NCBI GenBank assembly: GCA_025964775.1
Contig: JAOPYE010000009.1
Location: forward strand, 111,929-175,928
Length of the DNA: 64,000 nt
From: Marmoricola sp.
GTDB taxonomy: Bacteria > Actinomycetota > Actinomycetes > Propionibacteriales > Nocardioidaceae
Direction of reading: 5' to 3'
This document shows, piece after piece, positions 24,755 through 34,576 of this stretch; within the stretch, counting starts at the first letter, position 1; each line of letters starts with the position of its first letter. The translations under genes and the position numbers were made by a program. The notes under the pieces were generated by a model that did not search any database, was not told where the DNA came from, and saw only the letters and a program-made list of their open reading frames with translations.

Positions 24755-26605
24755 CTACGCATAGAGAGCGTCGATCAGCGCCTTGTTGTTGTCCTCGACG
24801 ACGTTGCGCTTGACCTTCAGCGACGGGGTGAGCTCGCCGGACTCGATGGTGAGGTCATGGTCGAGCAGCTCGAACTTCTTGACCGTCTCCCACCGGTTCA
24901 GCTGGCCGTTGAGCTCATCGACGTAGGCCTGGACCATCGCGTGCACCGGGGCCGAGGCCACCAGGTCGGCGTACGAGGCTCCCGCCTGACCGTTCTCCGC
25001 CGCCCAGCCCTTCATCGCGTCAGGGTCCAGCGTCACCAGCGCGATGCAGTAGTTGCGCTCGTTGCCGAAGACCATGAACTGGCTGACGTAGGGGCAGATC
25101 GCCTTCATCTTCGCTTCGATCGCAGGCGGCGCGACGTACTTGCCGCCCGAGGTCTTGAACAGCTCCTTGATCCGGCCGGTGATCGTCAGGAAGCCATCGG
25201 CGTCGATCGAGCCCTTGTCGCCGGTGTGCAGCCAGCCGTCGTCGGTGAGCGTCTTCGCCGTCTCCTCGGGCATGTTGTGGTACCCGTCCATGATGTTCGG
25301 GCCCTTGATCTGGATCTCGTCGCCATCGCCCAGACGGACCTCACCCCCGGGGAAGACCTGGCCGACGGTGCCGATCTTGTAGTCGTCCGGGCTGTTCACG
25401 AAGGCGCCCGCCGAGGTCTCGGTCAGGCCGTAGCCCTCGAGGATCAGGATGCCAGCGGCGTGGAACCACTCGGCGATCTCCCGGTTCAGCGCTGCCGAGC
25501 CGGAGAGGAAGAAGCGCACCCGGCCGCCGAAGCGGTCCCGGATCTTGGAGAAGACCAGGCGGTCGAAGACCGCGTGCTGGAGCTTGAGGGTGATCGGGAC
25601 GGGCTTCCCGGCGAACTTCAGGGCGTCGACCTGCTTTCCGACGGCGAACGCGGCGTTGAAGATCTTCTCCTTCGCGCCTCCTTCGGACTCCTGCATCGTG
25701 ATGATGCGGGCGTAGGCCTTCTCGAAGATCCGGGGCGCGGCGCCCATGAAGGTCGGGCGCACGATCGCGAGGTTGTCGATGATCCTGTCCACCCGGCCGT
25801 CCACCGCCGTGGCGAACCCGCAGGCAAGCTGGGCCGAGAGCAGCACCTTGCCGAACGAGTGCGCCATCGGCAGCCACAGGAACTGGAGGTCGGACTCGTC
25901 GAGGATCTTCTGGCTCTGGACGACCGCACCCTCGTAGGTCCACGACGAGTGCGTCAGCCGCACGCCCTTGGGCTTGCCCGTCGTACCGGAGGTGTAGATC
26001 AAGGTGGCCAGCTGGCCTGGCTTGATCCCCGCGACTGCCTGGTCGATCGCGTCCGGGTGAGCCGCCAGGTGCTTCTCGCCGAGCTCGGCGAGGTCGTCGA
26101 GGCTGATCAGCCAGCCGTCATCATCTGCCGCTTGTCCTGAGCTTGTCGAAGGGTCGATCACGACGACCTTGAACAGGTCCGGCAGCGTGGCCCTGTTGTC
26201 GCGCAGCTTCGCGACCTGGGCGTCGTCCTCGGCGAAGACGACCCGCGATCCGGAGTCCGCCAGGATGTAGGCCACGTCCTCGGCCATGGTCGAGGGGTAT
26301 ACGGTCGTGGTGGCCGCGCCGGCACACATCACGGCGAGGTCGGCGACGATCCACTCGACGCGGGTACCGGCAGCGATACCGACCCGCTCCTCGGAAGCGA
26401 TGCCGAGGGCCAGCAGGCCGGCTGCCCACTTCTCGACCAGCTCGCCGGTGTCCTTCCAGGTCATCGAGACCCACGGCTGACCGTCCTCGGCCGGGTAGCG
26501 GTACGCCTCGGAATTCGGCGACGAAGCCACCCGCTCACGGAACTGCAGCGCCATGTTCGGCGAACGCTTCTCGATGAAGGAGGTGTCTCTGACAACGGGC
26601 GACAT
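24755..26605 (-). CDS. long-chain acyl-CoA synthetase (FadD15/FAA1-like)
   Basis: 616-aa AMP-forming ligase that activates fatty acids to acyl-CoA. P-loop YTSGTTGKPKG, the A5-like EGYGLTETSAG, WLHTGDKGSIDADGFL and the C-terminal lysine region GRIKELFKTSGGKYVAP are all present. Length is normal for FAA1-type ligases. Between about residues 152 and 160 the protein carries DPSTSSGQA, encoded by a dispersed repeat inserted in frame; family members are variable at this loop, so activity may be kept. Two dyads lie upstream, suggesting repression by a lipid-responsive regulator. Confidence 0.92.
   Translation of the reverse strand: MSPVVRDTSFIEKRSPNMALQFRERVASSPNSEAYRYPAEDGQPWVSMTWKDTGELVEKWAAGLLALGIASEERVGIAAGTRVEWIVADLAVMCAGAATTTVYPSTMAEDVAYILADSGSRVVFAEDDAQVAKLRDNRATLPDLFKVVVIDPSTSSGQAADDDGWLISLDDLAELGEKHLAAHPDAIDQAVAGIKPGQLATLIYTSGTTGKPKGVRLTHSSWTYEGAVVQSQKILDESDLQFLWLPMAHSFGKVLLSAQLACGFATAVDGRVDRIIDNLAIVRPTFMGAAPRIFEKAYARIITMQESEGGAKEKIFNAAFAVGKQVDALKFAGKPVPITLKLQHAVFDRLVFSKIRDRFGGRVRFFLSGSAALNREIAEWFHAAGILILEGYGLTETSAGAFVNSPDDYKIGTVGQVFPGGEVRLGDGDEIQIKGPNIMDGYHNMPEETAKTLTDDGWLHTGDKGSIDADGFLTITGRIKELFKTSGGKYVAPPAIEAKMKAICPYVSQFMVFGNERNYCIALVTLDPDAMKGWAAENGQAGASYADLVASAPVHAMVQAYVDELNGQLNRWETVKKFELLDHDLTIESGELTPSLKVKRNVVEDNNKALIDALYA
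26131..26153. repeat. dispersed repeat inserted in frame inside the acyl-CoA synthetase gene
   Basis: CTTGTCCTGAGCTTGTCGAA followed by GGG; reverse strand reads CCCTTCGACAAGCTCAGGAC. This short element is known from many high-GC genomes, and its coding trace PSTSSGQA appears in annotated proteins. Here it keeps the reading frame open. Confidence 0.75.
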
Positions 26606-26631
26606 GGGGTTTCTCGCTTCTGGTCTGAGGT

Positions 26632-26647
26632 GTCCAAGGGCTTGGAC
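26632..26647. promoter_or_regulatory. palindromic operator upstream of acyl-CoA synthetase
   Basis: GTCCAAG-GG-CTTGGAC: perfect 7-base arms, 2-base centre, 27-42 bases before the start codon. A TAGGTT -10 (26650-26655, minus) would place the transcription start inside it, so a bound protein should repress. The core CAAGNNCTTG is that of KstR2-type TetR operators, but the outer bases differ. Confidence 0.6.
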
Positions 26648-26679
26648 GTAACCTAGATCACGTCAGGTGAGCGCGCCTA

Positions 26680-26695
26680 GTTAACCATTGCTAAC
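26680..26695. promoter_or_regulatory. AT-rich dyad/direct repeat GTTAACCATTGCTAAC
   Basis: GTTA...TAAC dyad that also reads as two TAACC direct repeats ten bases apart, between the acyl-CoA synthetase promoter and the end of the MOSC gene. It could be a second regulator site near the -35 region. Confidence 0.35.
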
Positions 26696-26704
26696 CCTGT
26701 GGCC

Positions 26705-27352
26705 TCAGCGTGACGCCGCAGCCTCGGCGCGCTCATGGATCCACGGCTTGAGGTCCGGCACCTCCAGCAGGCGCGGCAGCAGCTCCGGGCGGATGGTCAC
26801 CGCGCCGAAGAGGTCGGCGACCGTGACGCCGTGGTCCGGCACGGACTCCACCACGATCTCGTCGCCTGCCTGCACGTGGCCTTCACCCAGCACCCGGAAG
26901 TACGGCCCGGGGCGTCCGGCGAGGGCGAACCGCTTCACCCAGGCTCCTGCGTCGTACCCCGAGTGGCCCATCCAGCCCTTGAAGGTCAGGCACGGGACCC
27001 GGACGTGCGCGATCTGGAGCCGCGCGGTCCCGATGCGCCAGACCTCGCCGACCAGCGCGGCGTTGAGGTCGATGCCTTCGGTGGTCAGCTGCTCGCCGAA
27101 CTGGCCGGGGACCAGGTCGCGGCCCAGCTGCTCGGCCCACCAGGCGTAGTCCTCGACGGAGTAGGCATAGACCCGCATGTACTCGTCGCCGTGGCTGGCG
27201 GTGTCGGCGACGGCATTGCCCTGGACCCCGTCGAAGCTGATCGCGACCGGACCTGGCACCGGGTGCTTCTCGATCGCCGTCGTCGGAAGGGACGTCGTTT
27301 CGTACGGCACGGCCTTGGGCAGACCGGCATTGACGGAAACCACGGAGGGCAT
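26705..27352 (-). CDS. MOSC domain protein (YiiM-like)
   Basis: 215-aa protein with a MOSC beta-barrel: GNAVADTASHGDEYMRVYAYS, WWAEQLGRDLVPGQFGEQLTTEGIDL and RLQIAHVRVPCLTFKGWMG. The conserved Cys in RVPCLTFKG is the residue used by MOSC enzymes. YiiM homologues reduce N-hydroxylated compounds using molybdenum cofactor. The specific substrate here is unknown. No partner reductase is adjacent. Confidence 0.88.
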   Translation of the reverse strand: MPSVVSVNAGLPKAVPYETTSLPTTAIEKHPVPGPVAISFDGVQGNAVADTASHGDEYMRVYAYSVEDYAWWAEQLGRDLVPGQFGEQLTTEGIDLNAALVGEVWRIGTARLQIAHVRVPCLTFKGWMGHSGYDAGAWVKRFALAGRPGPYFRVLGEGHVQAGDEIVVESVPDHGVTVADLFGAVTIRPELLPRLLEVPDLKPWIHERAEAAASR

Positions 27353-27405
27353 GGGACCAGTCTCTCAGGCCACGCCCGGATCGCTGGAACCCTTTTCCGC
27401 GAACG

Positions 27406-27431
27406 TGTCGTATCGGGCGCACGCCGTTCGT
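27406..27431 (+). promoter_or_regulatory. candidate ECF-type promoter of the YCII/sigma operon
   Basis: TGTCG at 27406-27410 and CGT at 27429-27431 resemble the TGTCG -35 and CG-containing -10 of ECF sigma promoters. TGTCGT also recurs inverted as ACGACA (27444-27449). Autoregulation by the adjacent sigma factor is plausible but not shown. Confidence 0.3.
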
Positions 27432-27495
27432 GGAGGGGGTGACACGACAAGATGGGGCCAAGAAGACCTGGGGCCCCCAGACCGAGGAGAACGTC

Positions 27496-27846
27496 ATGAC
27501 CCACTACCTGCTGTCCGTCATCCACGCCGAGGGCCTTCCGCACCTCTCCGAGGAGGAGATCCAGCAATCCTTCGCCGACACCGGCGTCTTCAACGAGGAG
27601 ATCAAGGCTTCCGGCCACTGGGTGTTCGCAGGCGGACTCGAGCCGCCGGCCAGCGCCACCGTCGTCGACAACGTGAAGGGCACCAACGTGATCACCGACG
27701 GCCCGTACCTGGAGACCAAGGAGCAGCTCGGTGGCTTCTGGGTCATCGACGCCGCCGATCTGGACGAGGCCCTGGCGATCGCCGCGCGCGGTTCGCATGC
27801 CTGCAAGAACGTCGTCGAGGTCCGGCCCTTCCAGGGCCTGGCCTGA
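27496..27846 (+). CDS. YCII/DGPF-family protein
   Basis: 116-aa YCII-related (DGPF) protein: MTHYLLSVIHAEG, then TDGPYLETKEQLGGFWVID with the DGP[F/Y] motif, and RPFQGL at the end. These small dimeric ferredoxin-like-fold proteins are regularly linked to ECF42 sigma factors; their activity is unknown. ATG with GAGGAGA upstream. The sigma gene starts five bases after this stop, so the two are one unit. Confidence 0.9.
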   Translation: MTHYLLSVIHAEGLPHLSEEEIQQSFADTGVFNEEIKASGHWVFAGGLEPPASATVVDNVKGTNVITDGPYLETKEQLGGFWVIDAADLDEALAIAARGSHACKNVVEVRPFQGLA

Positions 27847-27851
27847 CGCTC

Positions 27852-29087
27852 GTGCCCGCCGACGACGCAGCCGTGCTCGCGCCCGGGTTCGCGGACCAGA
27901 TCACCGCGATCGTCCGGGCCGAGCACGGACGCGTCGTCGCCACCCTGATCCGCCGTCTGGGTGACATCGACCTCGCCGAGGACGCCGTTGCCGAGGCCCT
28001 CCTTGCCGCCCTCGAGCGGTGGCCGGTCGACGGTCTGCCCCCGAACCCGGGCGCCTGGCTGACCACGACCGCAGGCAACAAGGCGATCGACCGGATCCGG
28101 CGCGAGGGCAAGCGCGACGCGAAGCACACCGAGGCACTCATGCTCATCGATGACACTCCACCCGAACCCACCGGCCCGGTCACCGACGACCGGCTCCGCC
28201 TGATCTTCACCTGCTGCCATCCGGCGCTGGCACCGGAGAACCGCATCGCCCTGACCTTGCGCCTGCTCGGTGGTCTCACGGTCGGCGAGATCGCCCGCGC
28301 GTTCCTGGTGCCCGAGACCACGATGGCCCAGCGGATCACCCGTTCGAAGCAGAAGATCAAGGCGGCCAACATCCCCTACCGAATCCCTGGGGAGGAGGAC
28401 CTCGCCGTCCGCCTCTCCGGCGTGCTCGCAGTGCTGTACCTGATCTTCAACGAGGGTTACCTGGCCACCGAAGGCCCGGGCCTTCGCGCCGATCTGTCCG
28501 CCGAGGCGATCCGGTTGACCCGCCAGGTCGCCACCTTGTTGTCCGACCCGGAGATCGACGGTCTGCTGGCGCTGATGCTGCTCACCGAGGCCCGCCACTC
28601 CGCTCGGGTGAGCGACGGCGTGCTGGTCACGCTCGACGAGCAGGACCGCAGCCTCTGGGACTCTGCGCTGATCGACGAAGGACACGCCCTGGTACGTCGC
28701 TGCCTGGCCGCCAACCGGCCCGGGCCGTTCCAGCTCCAGGCTGCGATCAGCGCCGTGCACACCGACGCGCTCGACGCCTCGATGACCGACTGGTCGCAGA
28801 TCGTCCAGCTCTACGACCAGCTGTTCGCGCTCCAGACGAACCCGGTGGTCGCGCTCAACCGCGCCGTGGCGATCGCCGAGCTGGACGGGCCCGGGGTGGC
28901 GCTGGCCATCGTCGAGCGACTCGCTCTCGAGAGCTACCACCCGTGGCACGTCACGCGGGCCGAACTGCTGCGTCGTCTCGATCGCCGCGACGAGTCCGGG
29001 GCGGCGTACGAGCGCGCGCTCGAGCTGGCCGGGAACGAGGCCGAGCGGGCGCACCTGATCAGGCGGCTGGACTCGCTCCGGCGCTGA
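27852..29087 (+). CDS. ECF RNA polymerase sigma factor with C-terminal extension (ECF42 type)
   Basis: 411-aa sigma-70 family factor. Region 2 is seen in GDIDLAEDAVAEALLAAL and NPGAWLTTTAGNKAIDRIR, region 4 in LRLLGGLTVGEIARAFLVPETTMAQRITRSKQKIK. A long C-terminal helical (TPR-like) extension of about 220 residues follows, which in ECF42 factors replaces an anti-sigma factor in controlling activity. The DGPF neighbour fits this group. GTG start. Its 3' end overlaps the convergent DUF4328 gene by 29 bases. Confidence 0.9.
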   Translation: MPADDAAVLAPGFADQITAIVRAEHGRVVATLIRRLGDIDLAEDAVAEALLAALERWPVDGLPPNPGAWLTTTAGNKAIDRIRREGKRDAKHTEALMLIDDTPPEPTGPVTDDRLRLIFTCCHPALAPENRIALTLRLLGGLTVGEIARAFLVPETTMAQRITRSKQKIKAANIPYRIPGEEDLAVRLSGVLAVLYLIFNEGYLATEGPGLRADLSAEAIRLTRQVATLLSDPEIDGLLALMLLTEARHSARVSDGVLVTLDEQDRSLWDSALIDEGHALVRRCLAANRPGPFQLQAAISAVHTDALDASMTDWSQIVQLYDQLFALQTNPVVALNRAVAIAELDGPGVALAIVERLALESYHPWHVTRAELLRRLDRRDESGAAYERALELAGNEAERAHLIRRLDSLRR

Positions 29088-29511
29088 GTGCTGGCGGGCG
29101 CGAGCGATTCAGCCCCGCGTCCGTCAACCTGCGGACGATCTGCATGGCGAGCACAGCTGCGCCGAGGCTGATGATCGAATCGGCGATCATGAACCCGACT
29201 CTCACGTGAAGGTCGTGGAGGGCGTGCGCAGGGCGCTCCGTCGGGGCGAAGCGGACCAGGACGGCCGAGACGATGAACGCCGTCCACCACCACGTGACGA
29301 TCGTCGTCCGCAGGGATACGAACCGACGCCAGAGATCTCGCACGTTCTGGAACGGCATCACGAGGTTCGCGAACGGAAGGAACCACGAGCCGGCGTGCCA
29401 ACCGGCGTCACGCGCGAGCTCGCCAGGCCTCGCCGACCGGGCCAGGTGGAACTGCCAGATCGCCCAGCAGATGCCGGTGCTGAGGGAGAGCACCACCCGA
29501 GCGATCGACAT
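29059..29511 (-). CDS. DUF4328-type membrane protein, likely 3' part of a split gene
   Basis: 150-aa protein with a DUF4328 pattern: GICWAIWQFHLARSARP, GWHAGSWFLPFANLVMPFQ and DLWR, plus three to four hydrophobic helices. It begins nine bases after the end of the DUF2510 gene, without its own ribosome-binding site. Its frame stays open upstream as HLNRAMSI, exactly what would continue the DUF2510 protein if one base were added near 29521. Most likely a frameshifted half of a DUF2510-DUF4328 protein, or a sequencing error. Confidence 0.65.
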   Translation of the reverse strand: MSIARVVLSLSTGICWAIWQFHLARSARPGELARDAGWHAGSWFLPFANLVMPFQNVRDLWRRFVSLRTTIVTWWWTAFIVSAVLVRFAPTERPAHALHDLHVRVGFMIADSIISLGAAVLAMQIVRRLTDAGLNRSRPPALSAGASPAA

Positions 29512-29519
29512 GGCGCGGT

Positions 29520-29816
29520 TCAGGTGTCGAACAGGTTCAGGCTGTCCAGGTCCCCGGTCGCGACCGCGTTGTCGAACATCGACAAACCCCAGCTGTAGAG
29601 CATGATCTCAGCGACCAGGACCGCCACCGACAGCCCGAGACCGACACGGATCGCATGGGCCAGCCGACCGAAGCCGGCACCGACCGGATGGTTGTAGGGG
29701 TCCTCGGGCGTCTGGAACCGCTGCTCGGTCCACCTGCTTCCGTCCCAGTAGCGCATCTGTCGCGGAAGCTCAGGATCCGGATACCAACCGCTCGGCGGCA
29801 GCGACAGCTCGGTCAT
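29520..29816 (-). CDS. DUF2510 protein with one membrane helix, likely 5' part of a split gene
   Basis: 98-aa protein: DUF2510 motif PPSGWYPDPELPRQMRYWDG with WTEQ (residues 6-35), then a hydrophobic helix (VGLGLSVAVLVAEIMLYSWGL). In actinobacteria DUF2510 usually heads a longer membrane protein, often DUF4328, which here lies directly downstream in another frame. TAGCAT six bases before the ATG suggests a leaderless start. Confidence 0.7.
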   Translation of the reverse strand: MTELSLPPSGWYPDPELPRQMRYWDGSRWTEQRFQTPEDPYNHPVGAGFGRLAHAIRVGLGLSVAVLVAEIMLYSWGLSMFDNAVATGDLDSLNLFDT

Positions 29817-29822
29817 CGCGCG

Positions 29823-29828
29823 ATGCTA
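29823..29828 (-). promoter_or_regulatory. -10 TAGCAT, leaderless, DUF2510 gene
   Basis: TAGCAT on the minus strand, six bases before the ATG at 29816. Confidence 0.55.
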
Positions 29829-29852
29829 GCCGACGAGTCCGTCGTCGCACCC

Positions 29853-29892
29853 GGTTTCGAGACGGGCGTTGCCCGCCCTCCTCAACCACCGT
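29853..29892. repeat. dispersed GGTTTCGAGAC...CTCAACCACCG repeat, single unit
   Basis: GGTTTCGAGACGGGCGTTGC then CCGCCCTCCTCAACCACCGT, with an inner GGGCGTTGCCCGCCC hairpin. It fills the gap between the kinase gene end (29898) and the DUF2510 promoter. Confidence 0.85.
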
Positions 29893-29897
29893 GGGAG

Positions 29898-30704
29898 CTA
29901 TTCCTGGATGGCCTTCGCGACGGCGATGCAGGTCGTCAGCCAGTCGGCGTCGCGGTCCTCGAGAGCGTTCACGACCATCCGGACGACGACCCAGTCGCGG
30001 GCCCGGTCCTCGTCGAAGCCTGCGGCATCGACGAGCGTGTGGAAGCGCCGACGTACGCCGTTGCGGAGGTCACCCTCGAGCTCGGCGACGCGGTTCCAGA
30101 GCATCGGCGCCACTTCGTAGTGAGGGTCCCCCGACAGGGGCTTCGGGTCGATCGCGACCCACTCCCCTGCGTTGTCCGCCAGCACGTTGTCGTAGTGCAG
30201 GTCGGTGTGCACGAGGATGCCGTCGGTCTGCTCGTCGGTGATGAAGTCACGTCCCAGTGCGACGGCCTGCTCGACGAGGCGTCGAGGTACCGACGCGTTC
30301 CGCGGCAGTGTCGCGAGCCGGTCGATCGACGGCGCCAGGTACTCCGAGAGGCGCGCGAACGGTGCGCCGACTCCTCGGTGCAGATGTGGGTACAGGCCGG
30401 CGACCACGGTGCAGGCTTCGAGGTCCCAGGCATCGCTGAGGCTGACAGCGCTGAGCCGCTCGAGCAACAGGGCACCACGGTGCGGATCTGCGCGCAGCAA
30501 CCGCACGGCACCGTCACCGTCCCACCGGGTGAGCGCCAGGTGCTCGAGCTCGGACTCCGGATGACGCTGCCCGACCTTGAGGACAGCCGCCTTCCCGGTC
30601 CGGGTCAGCACCGGCAGGACGACCGCCGTCGAACCGTGCATCACCGCGCCGTCGGGCTGCAGGTCCCACTCCTCACAGAGGTCCGCCAGCGTCGATACGC
30701 TCAC
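29898..30704 (-). CDS. APH(6)/hydroxyurea-type small-molecule kinase
   Basis: 268-aa kinase of the aminoglycoside/hydroxyurea phosphotransferase family (streptomycin 6-kinase-like). Catalytic segment LVHTDLHYDNVLADNAGEWVAIDPKPLSGDP contains the Brenner motif HxDxxxxN and the metal-binding D of IDP. The N-lobe has AAVLKVGQ with the ATP-binding Lys. GTG start at 30704 overlaps the GNAT stop (GTGA). The substrate is unknown; chromosomal members are not necessarily resistance genes. Confidence 0.82.
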   Translation of the reverse strand: MSVSTLADLCEEWDLQPDGAVMHGSTAVVLPVLTRTGKAAVLKVGQRHPESELEHLALTRWDGDGAVRLLRADPHRGALLLERLSAVSLSDAWDLEACTVVAGLYPHLHRGVGAPFARLSEYLAPSIDRLATLPRNASVPRRLVEQAVALGRDFITDEQTDGILVHTDLHYDNVLADNAGEWVAIDPKPLSGDPHYEVAPMLWNRVAELEGDLRNGVRRRFHTLVDAAGFDEDRARDWVVVRMVVNALEDRDADWLTTCIAVAKAIQE

Positions 30705-31191
30705 GCCGTACGGATCCAGTGGTCGTCCGGGACGTCCGGCCGGTCGGGGACGGGCACCCGCTCCTCGGTCCACGCCTCCCCGAAGGCGTCAGCGGCCACG
30801 ACGCGCCAGAAGGCGCCGGCCGACGGGTTGTCGTGCTGGAACGCGATCCGCCAGCGACCGGGATGGAGCGCAAGCACCTCGGCGGCGAAGTCGCGACCGG
30901 TCCCCACCCGACGACTGGCCGGTACGACGAAGAAGGCCGCCAGCTCGCGCTCGTCGGTGTCGAGCCCGTCGACTAGGGCGAAGGCCACCGGGGCGTCCTC
31001 GCTGGTGTTCGGATGCGGTTCGGTCGCCAGGTACCCGACCTTGCCGGGACCCGGGTAACCGTCGAGCTGGGTGTGCCGATAGCGGCCGTCGGCGTACGGG
31101 AAACCCATCACGACCGGTGCCAGGTCGTGCCGGAAGTCCTGCCAGAGCCACGCGACGATCGGCCACTGGTCGGCGGCCACCGGCCGGACGA

Positions 31192-31195
<4 letters not shown>
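30701..31195 (-). CDS. GNAT-family acetyltransferase-like protein
   Basis: 164-aa protein with the GNAT outline: [44 protein letters not shown] (acetyl-CoA loop R-x-x-G-x-G near residue 95) and [19 protein letters not shown]. The target is unknown. GTG start at 31195 overlaps the lepA stop (GTGA), and its own stop overlaps the kinase start, making a three-gene coupled chain lepA-GNAT-kinase. Confidence 0.82.
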
Positions 31196-33063
<1,868 letters not shown>

Positions 33064-33157
33064 GGAGCACTCTCGGGTCGGGCGTCACGTCGAACCTGCA
33101 TTCTCCCACGGCGAGCACGTCGGTCCCTAAACGCGCCCCAAGGGCTCCCCGCATCCC

Positions 33158-33163
33158 TAGGGT
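33158..33163 (+). promoter_or_regulatory. -10 TAGGGT, leaderless, acyltransferase
   Basis: TAGGGT six bases before the ATG at 33170, in the same TAGGGTGACGCC context as at 19463. Confidence 0.6.
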
Positions 33164-33169
33164 GACGCC

Positions 33170-34567
33170 ATGAAGCGGATGAGCGGCCTCGATGCGGCGT
33201 TCTGGTACGGCGAGACGCCGGCCTGGCACATGCACATCGGCGCGGTGGCGATCCACGAGACCGCGGATGCCCCCGAGTTCAGCTTCGAGGCAGTCCGCAA
33301 GCTCGTGATCGAGCGCCTCCCCCAGATGCCCCAGCTGCGCTGGAAGGTCGTCGAGGCGCCGTTCGGGATGGACCGGCCCTGGTTCGTCGAGGACGAGAAC
33401 CTCGATCCCGACTTCCACATCCGCCGGATCGGCGTCCCGCAGCCGGGGACGCGCAAGGAGCTCGACGAGCTGGTCAGCCGGCTGATGTCGTACAAGCTCG
33501 ACCGCAACCGGCCGCTGTGGGAGCTGTGGGTCATCGAGGGGCTGCAGAAGGGCCGCGTCGCCACGCTGACCAAGATGCACCACTCGATCGTCGACGGGGT
33601 CTCCGGTGCCGGGCTCGGCGAGATCCTGCTCGACATCACGCCGGAACCGCGTGAGCCGTCGACCGACGTCGTGCACGGGATCGGGTCGAGCACGCCGCAC
33701 CCGGTCAAGGCGCTTGCCGGGGCCTGGGTCAACGTCGCGGTCCGTACGCCGGCCCGCGTGGTCGGCATCCTGAACCAGACCGTCCGCCAGCAGCTGGCCG
33801 TGCGCAACTTCGCCAACAAGCCGCCGGCGTTCTTCAGCGCACCGACGACCCGGTTCAACGCGACCCTGAGCCCGCACCGCCGCATCACCGGTGCGCGGAT
33901 CGAGCTGGACCGGGTCAAGGCGCTCAAGACCGCGTACGACGTGAAGCTCAACGACGTCGTCCTCGCCCTGGTCTCGGGCGCCCTGCGGATCTACTTCGCC
34001 GAGCGCGAAGGCATCCCGACGAAGCCGCTGATCGCGCAGATCCCGGTGTCCACCCGCACCGAGGACACCGCGGGCGAGGTCGGCAACCAGGTCAGCTCGA
34101 TGACGGTGAACATGGCCACCGATGTCGCCGACGCCGGGGAACGCATCCGGGCCATCTACGAGAGCTCGCAGGGCGCCAAGGAAATGGCCAAGGCACTCAG
34201 CGCCCGCCAGATCATGCAGCTGCCTGACATCACACCGCCCGGACTGCTCACGATCGCGTCGCGCGCCTACACGGCCAGCGGGCTCGCGAACAACCTCGCG
34301 CCGATCAACCTGGTGGTCTCCAACGTCCCCGGCCCGGCGTTCCCGCTCTACATGGCGACCGCTCCCCTGCTCTCGTTGCTCCCGATCGGCCCGCTGGTGC
34401 TCGACGTCGCCCTGAACATCACGGTCTTCAGCTATCTCGAGTACGTCGACTTCGGCTTCGTCAGCACGCCCGAGGTCGCGCCCGACCTCGACCAGCTCGC
34501 CGATGCCATCAAGGACGCGCTGGTCGAGCTCGAGGAAGCAGCCGGCATCAGCCGGTCCTCTGCTTGA
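33170..34567 (+). CDS. wax ester synthase/diacylglycerol acyltransferase (WS/DGAT)
   Basis: 465-aa acyltransferase that uses acyl-CoA to make triacylglycerol or wax esters as storage lipid. The catalytic HHxxxDG is HHSIVDG (His137-Gly143), after [12 protein letters not shown] and [11 protein letters not shown] typical of the family. The C-terminal half has [13 protein letters not shown] and the conserved ND-type [14 protein letters not shown]. Membrane-associated by family habit. It probably shares its acyl-CoA pool with the ligase at 24755 (inference). Confidence 0.93.
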   Translation: MKRMSGLDAAFWYGETPAWHMHIGAVAIHETADAPEFSFEAVRKLVIERLPQMPQLRWKVVEAPFGMDRPWFVEDENLDPDFHIRRIGVPQPGTRKELDELVSRLMSYKLDRNRPLWELWVIEGLQKGRVATLTKMHHSIVDGVSGAGLGEILLDITPEPREPSTDVVHGIGSSTPHPVKALAGAWVNVAVRTPARVVGILNQTVRQQLAVRNFANKPPAFFSAPTTRFNATLSPHRRITGARIELDRVKALKTAYDVKLNDVVLALVSGALRIYFAEREGIPTKPLIAQIPVSTRTEDTAGEVGNQVSSMTVNMATDVADAGERIRAIYESSQGAKEMAKALSARQIMQLPDITPPGLLTIASRAYTASGLANNLAPINLVVSNVPGPAFPLYMATAPLLSLLPIGPLVLDVALNITVFSYLEYVDFGFVSTPEVAPDLDQLADAIKDALVELEEAAGISRSSA

Positions 34568-34576
34568 ATCGCGGCC

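Noticed and set aside
29898..30704. Acquired antibiotic-resistance gene
   Set aside because: The kinase is coupled to chromosomal lepA, has normal base composition and no mobile element nearby; a housekeeping kinase is more likely.
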